Counted from the first letter of the stretch, positions 37,061 through 45,948 are shown. The stretch is 64,000 bases of DNA from CAYWVO01 sp964461835 (GCA_964461835.1 CAYWVO010000008.1:15168-79167); one strand, 5' to 3'. Notes: generated from the sequence alone by a model not told the origin. Made by a program: numbers and translations.

Positions 37061-38530
37061 ATGTTTACCATAAAACCACTGCCGCCAGAGGAAATCGAGC
37101 GCGGGTATCAGAACCAGCGAAAACCGGAGGTGCTGAAGGAGCAGAAGCTCGATGTTCGGTATCATATCGAACATCCGGAAACCACCGATCGTCCCCGGCG
37201 CTTTTTAGAGGTTTTTGCCACCATTTTGAAACACACCAATTACGGCATGGCGCTCGATCAATATATCCGCTCCAGCGCCAAATGTTCCCGGTGTGCGGTA
37301 TCATGTGGCATCTATCAGGCAACGCGGAACCCCAAAGACATTCCGTGCTACCGCTCGGAATTACTGCTGTCAGTCTATCGGCGACATTTTACCCTGGGTG
37401 GACGTTTGCGGGGACGGTTGTTCGATGATCCGGGTTTAACCGATGAGAAGATTCAGGAGATGGCAGAAACGTACTGGAACTGTACTGCCTGCCGCCGGTG
37501 TGCCCGCTATTGTCCCGCGGGGATCGATCATGGCTTGATTACCCATCTGGCGCGCTACATTCTCAGTGAATTGGATATCAGCCCACGAGCCCTTGTGGTC
37601 TCGACCCGCGAACAACTCGAAGGAAAAACCGGCAATACCTCGGCAATCCCGGTGGCCGCACTCCAGGATACACTGGAATTCCTGGAAGAGGATATGAAAG
37701 AGGACAAGGGTATCGACATTCGCTTCCCGCTGGATGTGGAAGATGCCGAGTATGTGTTCTTTCCCGCAGTCAGTGATTTCCTGATGGAGGCGGACACCTT
37801 GATGGGCAACGCGGCGGTGATGACAGCGACGGGCGGTTCCTGGACAATCGGCACCGGGTATTTCGACGGCATCAACTACGGGTTATTCTACAGCGACCGC
37901 ATCCTTGATCGCGTGGTGAATAAAGTCGTCGCCGAAACGAAAAGACTCCGGGGCAAGAAGATCATGATTGGTGAGTGCGGGCATGCCTCGCGCTCAGCCA
38001 AGTATTTCGTCGCCACGTACGCCGGAGGGAAGGATGCGCCGCTGGTGGTCAATTGTATGGAGTATCTTTACGATATGCTCCAGCAGGGGAAGATTAAACT
38101 CAATCCGAATGTCGTTACCGAAACGGTTACCTATCACGATCCGTGCAATATCGCGCGGCCGGGCTGGGTCGTTGATCAACCACGCGAAATTCTGAAGTCA
38201 TTCTGCAAAAACTATGTCGAGATGACCCCCAACCGCCGGGACAATATTTGCTGCGGCGGGGGTGGTGGAACCGTCTCAATCGATGAAATTCGTCCTTACC
38301 GGACCTCCATCAGTGGTAAACTCAAAGCCGAACAAATTCGCCGAACCGGGGCCAAATATTGCGTGGCACCCTGTGCCAACTGCAAGAAACAGTTGCGGGA
38401 GTTGATGGAAGATCAGGGAATCGACTGTGAAATTGTCGGCTTGCATGACCTGGTGTACAAAGCCATCATCTTTGATGAACATCTGAAATCCGCAGCACAG
38501 CCGGCAGAGACCGTGGGGAAGGAGCAGTAA
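37061..38530 (+). CDS. HdrD/DsrK/HmcF-like iron-sulfur protein of a transmembrane redox complex
   Basis: 489-residue cytoplasmic Fe-S subunit. Two ferredoxin-type clusters are in the first half (CSRCAVSCG...C and CTACRRCARYCPAG). The C-terminal CCG domain reads NICCGGGGG then APCANCKKQL, the cysteine pattern of the noncubane or 4Fe-4S catalytic site of heterodisulfide-reductase-like subunits. The first CCG-like half is degenerate (IGECGHA), as in DsrK/HmcF/TmcB. ATG at 37061 with AAGGG. First gene of a tight operon; it likely passes electrons between a cytoplasmic partner and the membrane b-type subunit encoded next. Confidence 0.9.
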   Translation: MFTIKPLPPEEIERGYQNQRKPEVLKEQKLDVRYHIEHPETTDRPRRFLEVFATILKHTNYGMALDQYIRSSAKCSRCAVSCGIYQATRNPKDIPCYRSELLLSVYRRHFTLGGRLRGRLFDDPGLTDEKIQEMAETYWNCTACRRCARYCPAGIDHGLITHLARYILSELDISPRALVVSTREQLEGKTGNTSAIPVAALQDTLEFLEEDMKEDKGIDIRFPLDVEDAEYVFFPAVSDFLMEADTLMGNAAVMTATGGSWTIGTGYFDGINYGLFYSDRILDRVVNKVVAETKRLRGKKIMIGECGHASRSAKYFVATYAGGKDAPLVVNCMEYLYDMLQQGKIKLNPNVVTETVTYHDPCNIARPGWVVDQPREILKSFCKNYVEMTPNRRDNICCGGGGGTVSIDEIRPYRTSISGKLKAEQIRRTGAKYCVAPCANCKKQLRELMEDQGIDCEIVGLHDLVYKAIIFDEHLKSAAQPAETVGKEQ

Positions 38531-38532
38531 CG

Positions 38533-39237
38533 ATGGAGCAGTTTTTGGATTTTGCCCGCGGCCCGCTCTTTCGCCTCACCTTTGCGTTCATGATTTTGGG
38601 CCTGGCCCGCAGTGTGATTTTGACGGTGTGGAATATTATCCAGGCCTGGCGTGAGGCAGGTGACCGAAGCTTGCCCTTCGGCGACGTGGTCGTCCAAACA
38701 GTGAAATGGCTGTTACCATTCGGTACTCTGTTTCAGACGCGGCCCGTATACAGTTTTATCTCTGTGTTCTTTCATATCGGTTTATTGATTACGCCGATTT
38801 TTCTCTACGCACACGTGCAATTGTTGGGCGGTACGCTGGGCTTTACCTGGCCGACGTTACCACATAACGTTGCCCATATCCTGACGGCGCTGACTATCGT
38901 TACTGCAATTCTACTTGTGTTGGGCCGCGTACTGGTGCGCCAGTCAAGTTTTCTCAGCCGTAAGCAAGATATTCTCTGGCCGCCGCTATTGGCCGTTCCC
39001 TTTGCCACCGGCCTGGCCTGTGCCTGGATAGCATTACCGCCGGCGGTATACCAGTGGTCGATGCTGATCCATGTACTCTCGGGGGAGCTAATTTTCGTCC
39101 TAATTCCGTTCACCAAGATTGCGCACTGTGTGCTGTTACCATTCTCACAGTTGATTTCTGTTTTGGGCTGGAAGTTCCCGGCGGATTCGGGCGAAAAAGT
39201 TGCGGTTGCTTTGGATAAGGAAGGAACACCAGTATGA
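38533..39237 (+). CDS. membrane cytochrome b-like subunit (DsrM/HmcE/TmcC type)
   Basis: 234-residue integral membrane protein with about five helices (~10-30, ~70-92, ~103-127, ~145-165, ~180-205), resembling the NarI-like b-type subunit of Hmc/Tmc/Dsr complexes. Histidines in helices (FFHIGLL, HVQLLGG, HNVAHILTA, LIHVLSGEL, KIAHCVLL) are candidate haem ligands. AAGGAG lies 8 nt before the ATG, and the gap to the previous stop is 2 nt. It is the probable quinone-interacting partner of the CCG protein. Its stop overlaps the next ATG (ATGA). Confidence 0.85.
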   Translation: MEQFLDFARGPLFRLTFAFMILGLARSVILTVWNIIQAWREAGDRSLPFGDVVVQTVKWLLPFGTLFQTRPVYSFISVFFHIGLLITPIFLYAHVQLLGGTLGFTWPTLPHNVAHILTALTIVTAILLVLGRVLVRQSSFLSRKQDILWPPLLAVPFATGLACAWIALPPAVYQWSMLIHVLSGELIFVLIPFTKIAHCVLLPFSQLISVLGWKFPADSGEKVAVALDKEGTPV

Positions 39238-40019
39238 GTGTTGCAATACTGACGGATACCACCAAATGTATCGGTTGCCGGGAGTGCGTCGCCGCGTGCA
39301 AGGCAACGTATGATCTCGCGCCGGATCGACCTCGTCGCTGGCAGAGTGATGATGGTCTCTCTGCGCGGAACTGGACCTCGATTATCGAGCGTCCCGGCGG
39401 CGAGTTTGTCCGTAAACATTGCCGGCACTGCTTAGAGCCGGCCTGTGCGTCGGTCTGTCCGGTCGGAGCGTTGCATCGTACCCAAAAAGGTTCGGTCCTG
39501 TACGATAAGGACAAGTGCATGGGCTGCCGGTACTGCATGATGGCCTGCCCCTACGGGATTCCTCGGTACGACTGGGACAAGCCGATTCCCTATGTGAAGA
39601 AATGTATCCTTTGTGCGCCTCGACTGGCCCAGGGTAAACTACCGGCGTGCGTGGAAGCCTGTCCGACCAACGCCACCATCTTCGGTGAACGCGAAGACAT
39701 GCTGGCTGAAGCCCACAAGCGCTTGAGAGAACACCCGGAGACGTACGTCCAGCACGTCTATGGAGAAGAAGAGGTCGGCGGTACGTCGGTGCTCTATATC
39801 TCGGATATCGACTTATCATTCCTCTCCTACGGTCGCAAACTCGGACCGGAACCGCTGCCGTCGATGACCGAGGGCGCCATGAAATCAGTCCCCCCAACCT
39901 TCCTCGGGATGGGCGCGCTCATGGTCGGCTTACATTTGTTCACCAAGCGCAAAAACCGGATTGCCAAAGAAAAAACAGACACGGGAGAAGCGACGGATGA
40001 ATCGGGTCAAGACGGTTAA
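39234..40019 (+). CDS. four-cluster ferredoxin-like subunit (HmcB/HybA/DsrO type)
   Basis: 261-residue protein with four [4Fe-4S] motifs: CIGCRECVAAC, CRHCLEPACASVCP, CMGCRYCMMACPYG and CILCAPRLAQGKLPACVEACP. A single C-terminal helix (VPPTFLGMGALMVGLHLF) followed by KRKNR anchors it, as in HybA/HmcB. Unlike those proteins it shows no Tat twin-arginine signal peptide at the N-terminus (starts SVAILTDTTKCIGC), so either the protein stays cytoplasmic or it is exported with a partner. Coupled by ATGA to the b-type subunit and overlapping the next gene by 23 nt. Confidence 0.9.
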   Translation: MSVAILTDTTKCIGCRECVAACKATYDLAPDRPRRWQSDDGLSARNWTSIIERPGGEFVRKHCRHCLEPACASVCPVGALHRTQKGSVLYDKDKCMGCRYCMMACPYGIPRYDWDKPIPYVKKCILCAPRLAQGKLPACVEACPTNATIFGEREDMLAEAHKRLREHPETYVQHVYGEEEVGGTSVLYISDIDLSFLSYGRKLGPEPLPSMTEGAMKSVPPTFLGMGALMVGLHLFTKRKNRIAKEKTDTGEATDESGQDG

Positions 40020-41838
40020 AATTATTCTTTGGTTCCTGGTGGGTCTGGGACTGTCTGTTGCCATTGCACGCTTTGTCTTTGGCCTGGGTGCGACAACCAA
40101 TTTGGGTGACCAGACACCCTGGGGCATCTGGATCGGCTTTGACGTGGTCAGCGGCGTGGCGTTGGCCGCCGGTGGATTCGTCATCACCGCCATCTACTAT
40201 ATTCTCAAGCGAAAAGAATTCCATCCCATCGTCCGTCCAGCGGTTTTGACCGCGTTTTTGGGCTACCTGGCCGTTATTGTCGGTCTGATGGCGGACCTGG
40301 GTGCGCCGTGGAATATCTGGCGACCGGTGGTACACTGGCAACACCATTCGGCTCTCTTCGAAGTCGCCTGGTGCGTGATGCTCTATACCCTGGTGCTGGC
40401 GTTGGAATTCTCCCCGGTACCGCTGGAATCAACCAGTCGCTATGCCAAGATCCGGTCGTTTCTGTTAAAATATCGCCTGGTCTTCGTCATCCTGGGGATC
40501 ATGCTCTCGACATTACATCAATCGTCACTGGGTTCACTGTTTCTGATCATGCCGTATCGGCTGCATCCGCTCTGGCACACGTCGATTATTCCCATTTTGT
40601 TTTTCATCTCCGCGGTGTGCCTGGGGCTGATGATGGTTGTCTTCGAAGGATTAGTGACCTCCTATCTCTATCGTCGCAAACCGGAATTGCCGCTGATTTC
40701 CCGATTAGGGAAGTGGGCGCTCTGGCCGTTAGGACTCTATACGGTGGTTCGCCTGGGCGATATTATCCTTGCCGGTAAACTGCCGGCGCTCTTTGCCTGG
40801 ACCTGGGAGAGTTTCCTGTTTGTCGGGGAGATGATGGTGGCGATGATCATTCCCATGGTCCTGCTGGCGGTTCCCCGGATTCGCCAGTCGTTGGCCGGCA
40901 TGTGGACGGCATCCACCATGGTCGTATTCGGGATCATCCTCAACCGCATCGACACCAGCGGTATCACCACACTGCGGACGACCGGTTCGGGATACTTCCC
41001 GGCGTGGACCGAATTCGCCATTTCTGCGGCCGTGGTATCCGCTGCGGCATTGGCCTTCTTCTTCGCCGTCGAAAAATTCCGAGTCTGGGAAACGCCACCG
41101 AAGGATCCGGAAGAGGATATCGCCCAAAAGCCGCAATTCGATTATGCGGGCCGCAGTTGGCTGGGTCGGCCGGCGATCGCTGCGCGAACAAAATATTCAC
41201 TCGCCTTTGTGCTGGCGATGGCCTTCGGCTTTGCCGTTCTGCCGGGGGCGGCGCCGGAATCCAAGGGCACGGCGCCCACCCCGGTGTCCAAAGCGCGTGG
41301 GGGGGATACCCTGGTGGTGGACGGCAATCGCGACCACTACGCGGTCGTATTTCCACACCAACAGCACATCGATTCACTTAGTGGCGCGTGTGAAAATTGC
41401 CATCACTTGAACCGTCCCGGTGATCGCCAGACTGCTTGTTATGAATGTCATTCCGATATGTACCTGACCTCTGACGCGTTCGGGCACGAGTGGCACCGGT
41501 CACCTGATGGTGGAAACCTATCTTGCTTCGAGTGTCATCCGCGCGGCATGCCGCGGACGGCGGAGACCGCCAAAGCCTGTGATAAATGTCACAGTGACCT
41601 GGTGGTCCCGGGAGCACAAGTGACCTTTGCGTCGACTTCAGCACCCTCCTATGTGGATGCGATGCACGAGATGTGCCTGCCGTGTCATCAAACTGAAGCG
41701 GCGGTCCGCGAAAAACCGGAAATGGCGCTCTGCACCGGCTGCCATCGGCACGATTTGGATTCGTCAGTACCGATTCCCAAATCAATCGTGGAACTGTCCG
41801 ACCCGGGTGGCCGGGTTATTGTACCGGAGAATCCGTAG
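39997..41838 (+). CDS. NrfD-like membrane subunit fused to a hexaheme cytochrome c
   Basis: 613-residue fusion. Residues ~1-350 are an NrfD/HmcC/DsrP-type quinone-binding membrane domain with 8-10 helices (TPWGIWIGFDVVSGVALAAGG, LGAPWNIWRPVVHWQHHS). A further helix near 400 (LAFVLAMAFGFAVLPGAAP) acts as a signal anchor. Residues ~455-590 hold six CxxCH haem motifs: CENCH, CYECH, CFECH, CDKCH, CLPCH and CTGCH, led by a cytochrome-c3-like FPHQQHID. Normally the cytochrome is a separate subunit (HmcA, TmcA, DsrJ). ATG at 39997 with GGGAGAAG is chosen over a TTG at 39961. The stop overlaps the GTG of the next gene. Confidence 0.9.
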   Translation: MNRVKTVKIILWFLVGLGLSVAIARFVFGLGATTNLGDQTPWGIWIGFDVVSGVALAAGGFVITAIYYILKRKEFHPIVRPAVLTAFLGYLAVIVGLMADLGAPWNIWRPVVHWQHHSALFEVAWCVMLYTLVLALEFSPVPLESTSRYAKIRSFLLKYRLVFVILGIMLSTLHQSSLGSLFLIMPYRLHPLWHTSIIPILFFISAVCLGLMMVVFEGLVTSYLYRRKPELPLISRLGKWALWPLGLYTVVRLGDIILAGKLPALFAWTWESFLFVGEMMVAMIIPMVLLAVPRIRQSLAGMWTASTMVVFGIILNRIDTSGITTLRTTGSGYFPAWTEFAISAAVVSAAALAFFFAVEKFRVWETPPKDPEEDIAQKPQFDYAGRSWLGRPAIAARTKYSLAFVLAMAFGFAVLPGAAPESKGTAPTPVSKARGGDTLVVDGNRDHYAVVFPHQQHIDSLSGACENCHHLNRPGDRQTACYECHSDMYLTSDAFGHEWHRSPDGGNLSCFECHPRGMPRTAETAKACDKCHSDLVVPGAQVTFASTSAPSYVDAMHEMCLPCHQTEAAVREKPEMALCTGCHRHDLDSSVPIPKSIVELSDPGGRVIVPENP

Positions 41839-42287
41839 TGGGCACGAATCCTTCGACAGCACACAAGGGAAGACAACAGCAGCGTCGTGCGGGCATGAAT
41901 ACTATACTGGTCGTCGATGATGAGCCCGATGCGCGGCGATATATTACGTTGGTGCTCCAGGATAATGGTTATCAGGTGCGGGAGGCGGATGGCGTCGATG
42001 CGGCGCTGGAGATTCTAAACCGGGAGCGGCCGGACCTGGTGTGTCTCGATATCATGATGCCGAAACAATCCGGCTATTTCCTGTTCCGGAAATTGCGCGG
42101 TCAGCCCAATCTGGCGGAGATCCCCATCGTGGTTGTGAGCGGCATCACGGACGCACAACAATTCGAATTTGCCAATTTGGCCGTCAACAGCAGTTTCCCG
42201 GAACCGGAAGCATACGTGGAAAAGCCAATCAACGTCCCGGCGTTTCTGCAAACGGTCGATAAACTGGTACGGGCGTCACATGCCTAA
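41838..42287 (+). CDS. response regulator receiver protein
   Basis: 149-residue CheY-like protein. ILVVDDEPDARRYI opens the receiver domain; Asp71 (VCLDIMMPKQSG) is the phospho-acceptor; the switch Ser (VVSGIT) and Lys (YVEKPINVP) are present. GTG at 41838 overlaps the cytochrome fusion's stop and has GGAGA 7 nt upstream; an ATG at 41895 would give the domain alone. No output domain. Its end overlaps the kinase start by 8 nt, so complex, regulator and kinase are one translationally coupled unit. Confidence 0.88.
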   Translation: MGTNPSTAHKGRQQQRRAGMNTILVVDDEPDARRYITLVLQDNGYQVREADGVDAALEILNRERPDLVCLDIMMPKQSGYFLFRKLRGQPNLAEIPIVVVSGITDAQQFEFANLAVNSSFPEPEAYVEKPINVPAFLQTVDKLVRASHA

Positions 42288-44094
42288 GAAAGATTTGCAA
42301 AAATGGCTTCATGCCCAATTGTTTCAACAGGTGCCGGTTAATATCGCCGTCATTGACCGTGACTACCAGATTGTCGAGGCTAACCAGAACTTTGCGGACA
42401 AGTTCGGTGACTGGAATGGGCGCAAGTGTTACTCGGTCTATAAACGGCGCCGCAGCCCCTGCGAACGATGCGCCGCTGCCCAGACTTTTATCGACGGGAT
42501 CGTGCGAATCTCCGATGAGGCCGGCGTCGACCGTCGTGACCGTCACGCTCACTACATTGTGCATACCGCGCCGATTATCGGGCAATCCGGTGAAGTCGAG
42601 TATGTTATTGAAATGTCGACCGATGTTACCGCCACTCGCGAATGGCAGCGGGAATATCAATTGCTCTTCGATCGCGTCCCCTGCTATGTGACTGTCATTG
42701 ACCGCGACTACCGCATTGTCCGCGCCAACGCGAAATTTCGGGAGACGTTTGGTGATTTGCGCGGCGAATACTGCTATCGCGCTTATAAAAAACGTAACAC
42801 AAAATGCAAAAATTGCCCGGCAAGTCGCACGTTCAAAGACGGTGGTGAGCACCACGGGTCACATCGCGGCGTGACCCGTCAGGGGGACGAAGCCTATTAC
42901 ATGGTCAGCACTTCGGCACTGAGCCGGCCCGGTGACCCGGTATCACACGTGATCGAAATCGCCACGGACGTGACTGATATGAAGGTGCTGGACGAAAAAC
43001 TGGAAACAGCGCATGGCTACCTGCAAAGTGTGATCAAAACCACGACCGATGGGATCATTGCCGTGGATGCCGACGGCCGCACCGTAATTTTCAATCCCGC
43101 TGCCCGCAAACTATTGGGCTATCCTCCCCGCAAGCGGCTGCGGCGCGCCGAAATTGAAAAGATGCTGCCGGCGGAATTCCAGGAGGTCATCCAAAACCGT
43201 AAAGGATCGTTCGAATTACCGGAAGTAGAACTGACAACCACTGACGGAGAGACCGTGCCGGTGCGCCTGGCCGGTGGGGCGCTCTACGAACGACGGCGCT
43301 ACCTGGGTACCTTCGTGCTGATGCAGGATTTGCGGCAAATAAAATCGCTGGAGAAGGAAAAACTGGACGCCGAACGGCTCGCAGCGGTGGGACAAACGGT
43401 TGCCGGGTTGGCGCACAGCGTGAAAAACATCCTGATGGGGTTGGAAGGCGGCATGTATATGGTGGATTCCGGCCTGAAACGCCAGGATCAGGACCGAATC
43501 GCCGAGGGGTGGGAAGTGCTTGAGCGCAATTTTGCCAAGACCACCAGCCTGGTAAAAGATTTTCTCAGCTTTGCGAAGGGTCGCCTGCCGCATGTGCAGT
43601 GGGCCAACCCGAATGATCTGGTGCAGGAGATCGTAGACCTCTACGCCGAGAGTGCCAAGCAGCTTGGTATTACGCTGACGGCCAATCTCGCTGAATCGAT
43701 GAAACCGGTACCGCTTGACCCGGACGGCATCCACACCTGTCTGACCAATTTAGTCTCCAACGCCATCGATGCCTGCCAGATGAGTGAAGTCAGGGGTGAT
43801 CGGGTGGAGATTACCGCTCGGGAAACCAAAAGCAGTGTAATAATAGAAGTTACTGACAATGGCACCGGAATTGAGTATGATATTAAGAAGAAAATATTTA
43901 CCACGTTTTTCACGACGAAAGGCGGCGAGGGCACTGGTTTGGGGTTATTGACCACGCGGAAAATCGTGCAGGAACACGGCGGGTATATTGCGGTGGAATC
44001 CGAACCAGGCGCCGGTTCCACGTTTCGCATGGAATTCCCACGCAAACGATTGCCCAAACCCGAGCCCGAGTCGGATGACAAATCCACAGCGTAA
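42280..44094 (+). CDS. histidine kinase with two Cys-containing PAS domains
   Basis: 604-residue cytoplasmic kinase. Two tandem PAS domains (~20-125 and ~130-240) each start with VIDRDY(Q/R)IV and each carry a Cys signature after the core: CYSVYKRRRSPCERC and CYRAYKKRNTKCKNCP. A third, normal PAS (~250-360) follows. The HisKA-type H379 is in GLAHSVKNILMGLEGG, then HATPase with NLVSNAIDAC, VTDNGTGIE and GEGTGLGLLTTRKI. The Cys triads suggest redox or metal sensing. ATG at 42280. It lies between two receiver proteins in the redox-complex operon. Confidence 0.9.
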   Translation: MPKKDLQKWLHAQLFQQVPVNIAVIDRDYQIVEANQNFADKFGDWNGRKCYSVYKRRRSPCERCAAAQTFIDGIVRISDEAGVDRRDRHAHYIVHTAPIIGQSGEVEYVIEMSTDVTATREWQREYQLLFDRVPCYVTVIDRDYRIVRANAKFRETFGDLRGEYCYRAYKKRNTKCKNCPASRTFKDGGEHHGSHRGVTRQGDEAYYMVSTSALSRPGDPVSHVIEIATDVTDMKVLDEKLETAHGYLQSVIKTTTDGIIAVDADGRTVIFNPAARKLLGYPPRKRLRRAEIEKMLPAEFQEVIQNRKGSFELPEVELTTTDGETVPVRLAGGALYERRRYLGTFVLMQDLRQIKSLEKEKLDAERLAAVGQTVAGLAHSVKNILMGLEGGMYMVDSGLKRQDQDRIAEGWEVLERNFAKTTSLVKDFLSFAKGRLPHVQWANPNDLVQEIVDLYAESAKQLGITLTANLAESMKPVPLDPDGIHTCLTNLVSNAIDACQMSEVRGDRVEITARETKSSVIIEVTDNGTGIEYDIKKKIFTTFFTTKGGEGTGLGLLTTRKIVQEHGGYIAVESEPGAGSTFRMEFPRKRLPKPEPESDDKSTA

Positions 44095-44108
44095 GTCGGG
44101 GTGTGTCA

Positions 44109-44624
44109 ATGAATGCAGACATGCAAAAAACGGTGTTGGTCGTTGATGACGAACCGGATGTCGTAAGATATTTGCGGATGGCCCTTTTGGATGCCGGATT
44201 TAACGTAGAGACCGCCGCGAACGGCGAAGAGGGGCTGGCCAAAGTGAAAGAGCACCGGCCGGACCTGATCTCGCTCGATTTGGTCATGCCAAAGCATTCC
44301 GGGGCACGCTTTTTCCGCGAATTGCAAAAAAATAAGGAATACAAAGATATCCCCGTATTGATTGTCACCGGCCACGCGCACGATGAACTGGGCAAGGCCG
44401 ATCTGGAAGAATTGACGATGTCCGGCCCGGGGATTTATCTGGAAAAGCCGGTCAAACCACATAATTACATTTCCGCGGTGAAACAGCTGCTGGGGATGGA
44501 ATCTACCGAAGAAGATGCGGCACGCGATGCGGATGCGCTGAAGGGTGAGTTGAAAGAAATGTTGGACAGCGCCGATCCCGAGGCGGTGCGCCGCGCACTC
44601 GAGGCGTTGAAGAAAAAAGACTGA
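44109..44624 (+). CDS. response regulator receiver protein
   Basis: 171-residue receiver protein; VLVVDDEPDVVRYL and Asp57 in ISLDLVMPKHSG, switch Thr (IVTGHA) and Lys (YLEKPVKPH). A ~45-residue acidic helical tail (EEDAARDADALKGELKEML) replaces an output domain. ATG at 44109 with GGGGTG 5 nt upstream; an in-frame GTG at 44103 is possible. It is 14 nt behind the kinase and convergent with the two-CW gene, with only 3 nt between the stops. The kinase thus has two candidate receivers, one on each side. Confidence 0.87.
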   Translation: MNADMQKTVLVVDDEPDVVRYLRMALLDAGFNVETAANGEEGLAKVKEHRPDLISLDLVMPKHSGARFFRELQKNKEYKDIPVLIVTGHAHDELGKADLEELTMSGPGIYLEKPVKPHNYISAVKQLLGMESTEEDAARDADALKGELKEMLDSADPEAVRRALEALKKKD

Positions 44625-44627
44625 CCT

Positions 44628-44948
44628 TTACGTAGCTGCACCAAATAATTCAGCACACAGCGGAATATCCTGCCGGGCGGAGATTTCCTCGCGGGCCGGT
44701 GTTCCGGCACTTTGCTGAACTTGCTGGTAGAATGAACACTCCTGACACGGGTGGTGCCGATCCGCCAGGATACAGTGGGGCCGGTCGTTATTTTCGGTCC
44801 CCGCGACAATCCAACACACGCGGCCGGCGTTAATTCCATCGTTCAATCCGTCAAATCGCCGGTCAGCGGCCGCCGGACAGACGCCGAGGTCGTCAGCGCG
44901 ATCACCGCCCGGCTCTCGGCCACAATTCACAAATTCCCAACAATTCAT
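44628..44948 (-). CDS. two-CW domain protein
   Basis: 106-residue Cys-rich cytoplasmic protein. It begins MNCWEFVNCGREPGG and contains GRVCWIVAGT and CQECSFYQQVQ, the repeated Cys-Trp layout that names the two-CW family, common in anaerobic and delta-type bacteria. Eight or so Cys residues suggest metal or Fe-S binding. ATG at 44948 with GGGGGTATC upstream. It faces the receiver gene at its 3' end and diverges from coaX. The function is not established; its position beside a redox-sensing operon is suggestive. Confidence 0.82.
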   Translation of the reverse strand: MNCWEFVNCGREPGGDRADDLGVCPAAADRRFDGLNDGINAGRVCWIVAGTENNDRPHCILADRHHPCQECSFYQQVQQSAGTPAREEISARQDIPLCAELFGAAT

Positions 44949-45073
44949 GATACCCCCGATGACGAGTTATTGCGACATATTGATGTCATCGGCAGACCTG
45001 CGCAAAAAGTGAACAGGTTTCTCATTCCTGAAATTGCTTGCCGTATCGGAATAGTCGATGTACTCTGGCTTCC

Positions 45074-45868
45074 ATGGCGGAAAAGAAGACACAACTGCTG
45101 GCGATCGATATCGGCAATACGACGACGGTGGTCGGGTTTTTCCAGGGCGATAATCTGGTCAGCTATTTTCGGCTGGCCTCCAAGCACACGCGGACCGCTG
45201 ATGAAGCCGGTGTGTTGATCGGCCATCTGCGAAATCATCAAGTAACTCCGAAAGGGGAAATCGGAGGAGTGATCATTAGTTCCGTAGTCCCGTTCCTTAC
45301 CCCGATCTATCAGGCGATGGCCGAACGGTATTATCGGTGTCAGGCGCTTGTCGTAACTTGCGACATGAATTTGTCGGTCACGATAAAGACAGACGATCCC
45401 CGCCAGGTCGGGGCGGACCGGATCGCTAATGCCGAGGGATTCATTCTCCAGTATGATGGTCCCGGGATCGTGGTGGATTTCGGCACGGCGACCACCTTCG
45501 ATGTGATCTCGGCGAATCGTGAATATTTGGGTGGGGTAATCTCGCCAGGGATTGAGACTTCATCCGCTCGGTTAGCCGAGCGCGCCGCCCAGCTATTCAA
45601 GACCAAAATGGAGCCGCCCCCGCACGCAGTCGGTACCAACACCGAAGATTCCTTGAAATCCGGCATTCTCTACGGTGCGGTTGGACAGGTGGAAGGAATC
45701 ACGAAGCGAATCCTCGCCGAATTGGGCGGTAACGCCACCGTCGTCGCCACCGGCGGTCTCGCTCCGACTATCGCGGCTGAAACGCAAGTGATTCAGAAGA
45801 TTGATGAGACGTTGACGTTAACTGGCTTACGCTGGATTTATCAGCGGAATATATCCACAAAACCGTAG
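45074..45868 (+). CDS. coaX: type III pantothenate kinase
   Basis: 264-residue ASKHA-fold kinase phosphorylating pantothenate, first step of CoA synthesis. LLAIDIGNTTTVVGFF (phosphate 1 loop), GADRIANAEGFI, VDFGTATTFDVIS (phosphate 2) and GGVISPGIETS are the CoaX signatures. ATG at 45074 is chosen; an upstream TTG would add 12 residues that do not belong to the family. It diverges from the two-CW gene. Length is normal for the type III class, which is insensitive to CoA feedback. Confidence 0.94.
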   Translation: MAEKKTQLLAIDIGNTTTVVGFFQGDNLVSYFRLASKHTRTADEAGVLIGHLRNHQVTPKGEIGGVIISSVVPFLTPIYQAMAERYYRCQALVVTCDMNLSVTIKTDDPRQVGADRIANAEGFILQYDGPGIVVDFGTATTFDVISANREYLGGVISPGIETSSARLAERAAQLFKTKMEPPPHAVGTNTEDSLKSGILYGAVGQVEGITKRILAELGGNATVVATGGLAPTIAAETQVIQKIDETLTLTGLRWIYQRNISTKP

Positions 45869-45869
45869 G

Positions 45870-45910
45870 GTCGGGTTCCGAGGGATGCGGAGCATTCCGA
45901 GAAACCCGAC
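45870..45910. repeat. palindromic repeat, GTCGGGTT/AACCCGAC family
   Basis: GTCGGGTT (45870-45877) and AACCCGAC (45903-45910) enclose an imperfect inner stem (GGATGC / GCATTCC). Related outer arms recur at 54804-54842 and ~56684-56713. It lies right after the coaX stop and could act as a terminator-like hairpin. Confidence 0.6.
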
Positions 45911-45948
45911 ACCGGCAAGTCCTTGGGATCGTGTCGGGTTTCTCCGCG

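Noticed and set aside
44751..45218. 155-codon plus-strand ORF between the second receiver and coaX
   Set aside because: It lies opposite the recognisable two-CW gene and overlaps the coaX start out of frame.
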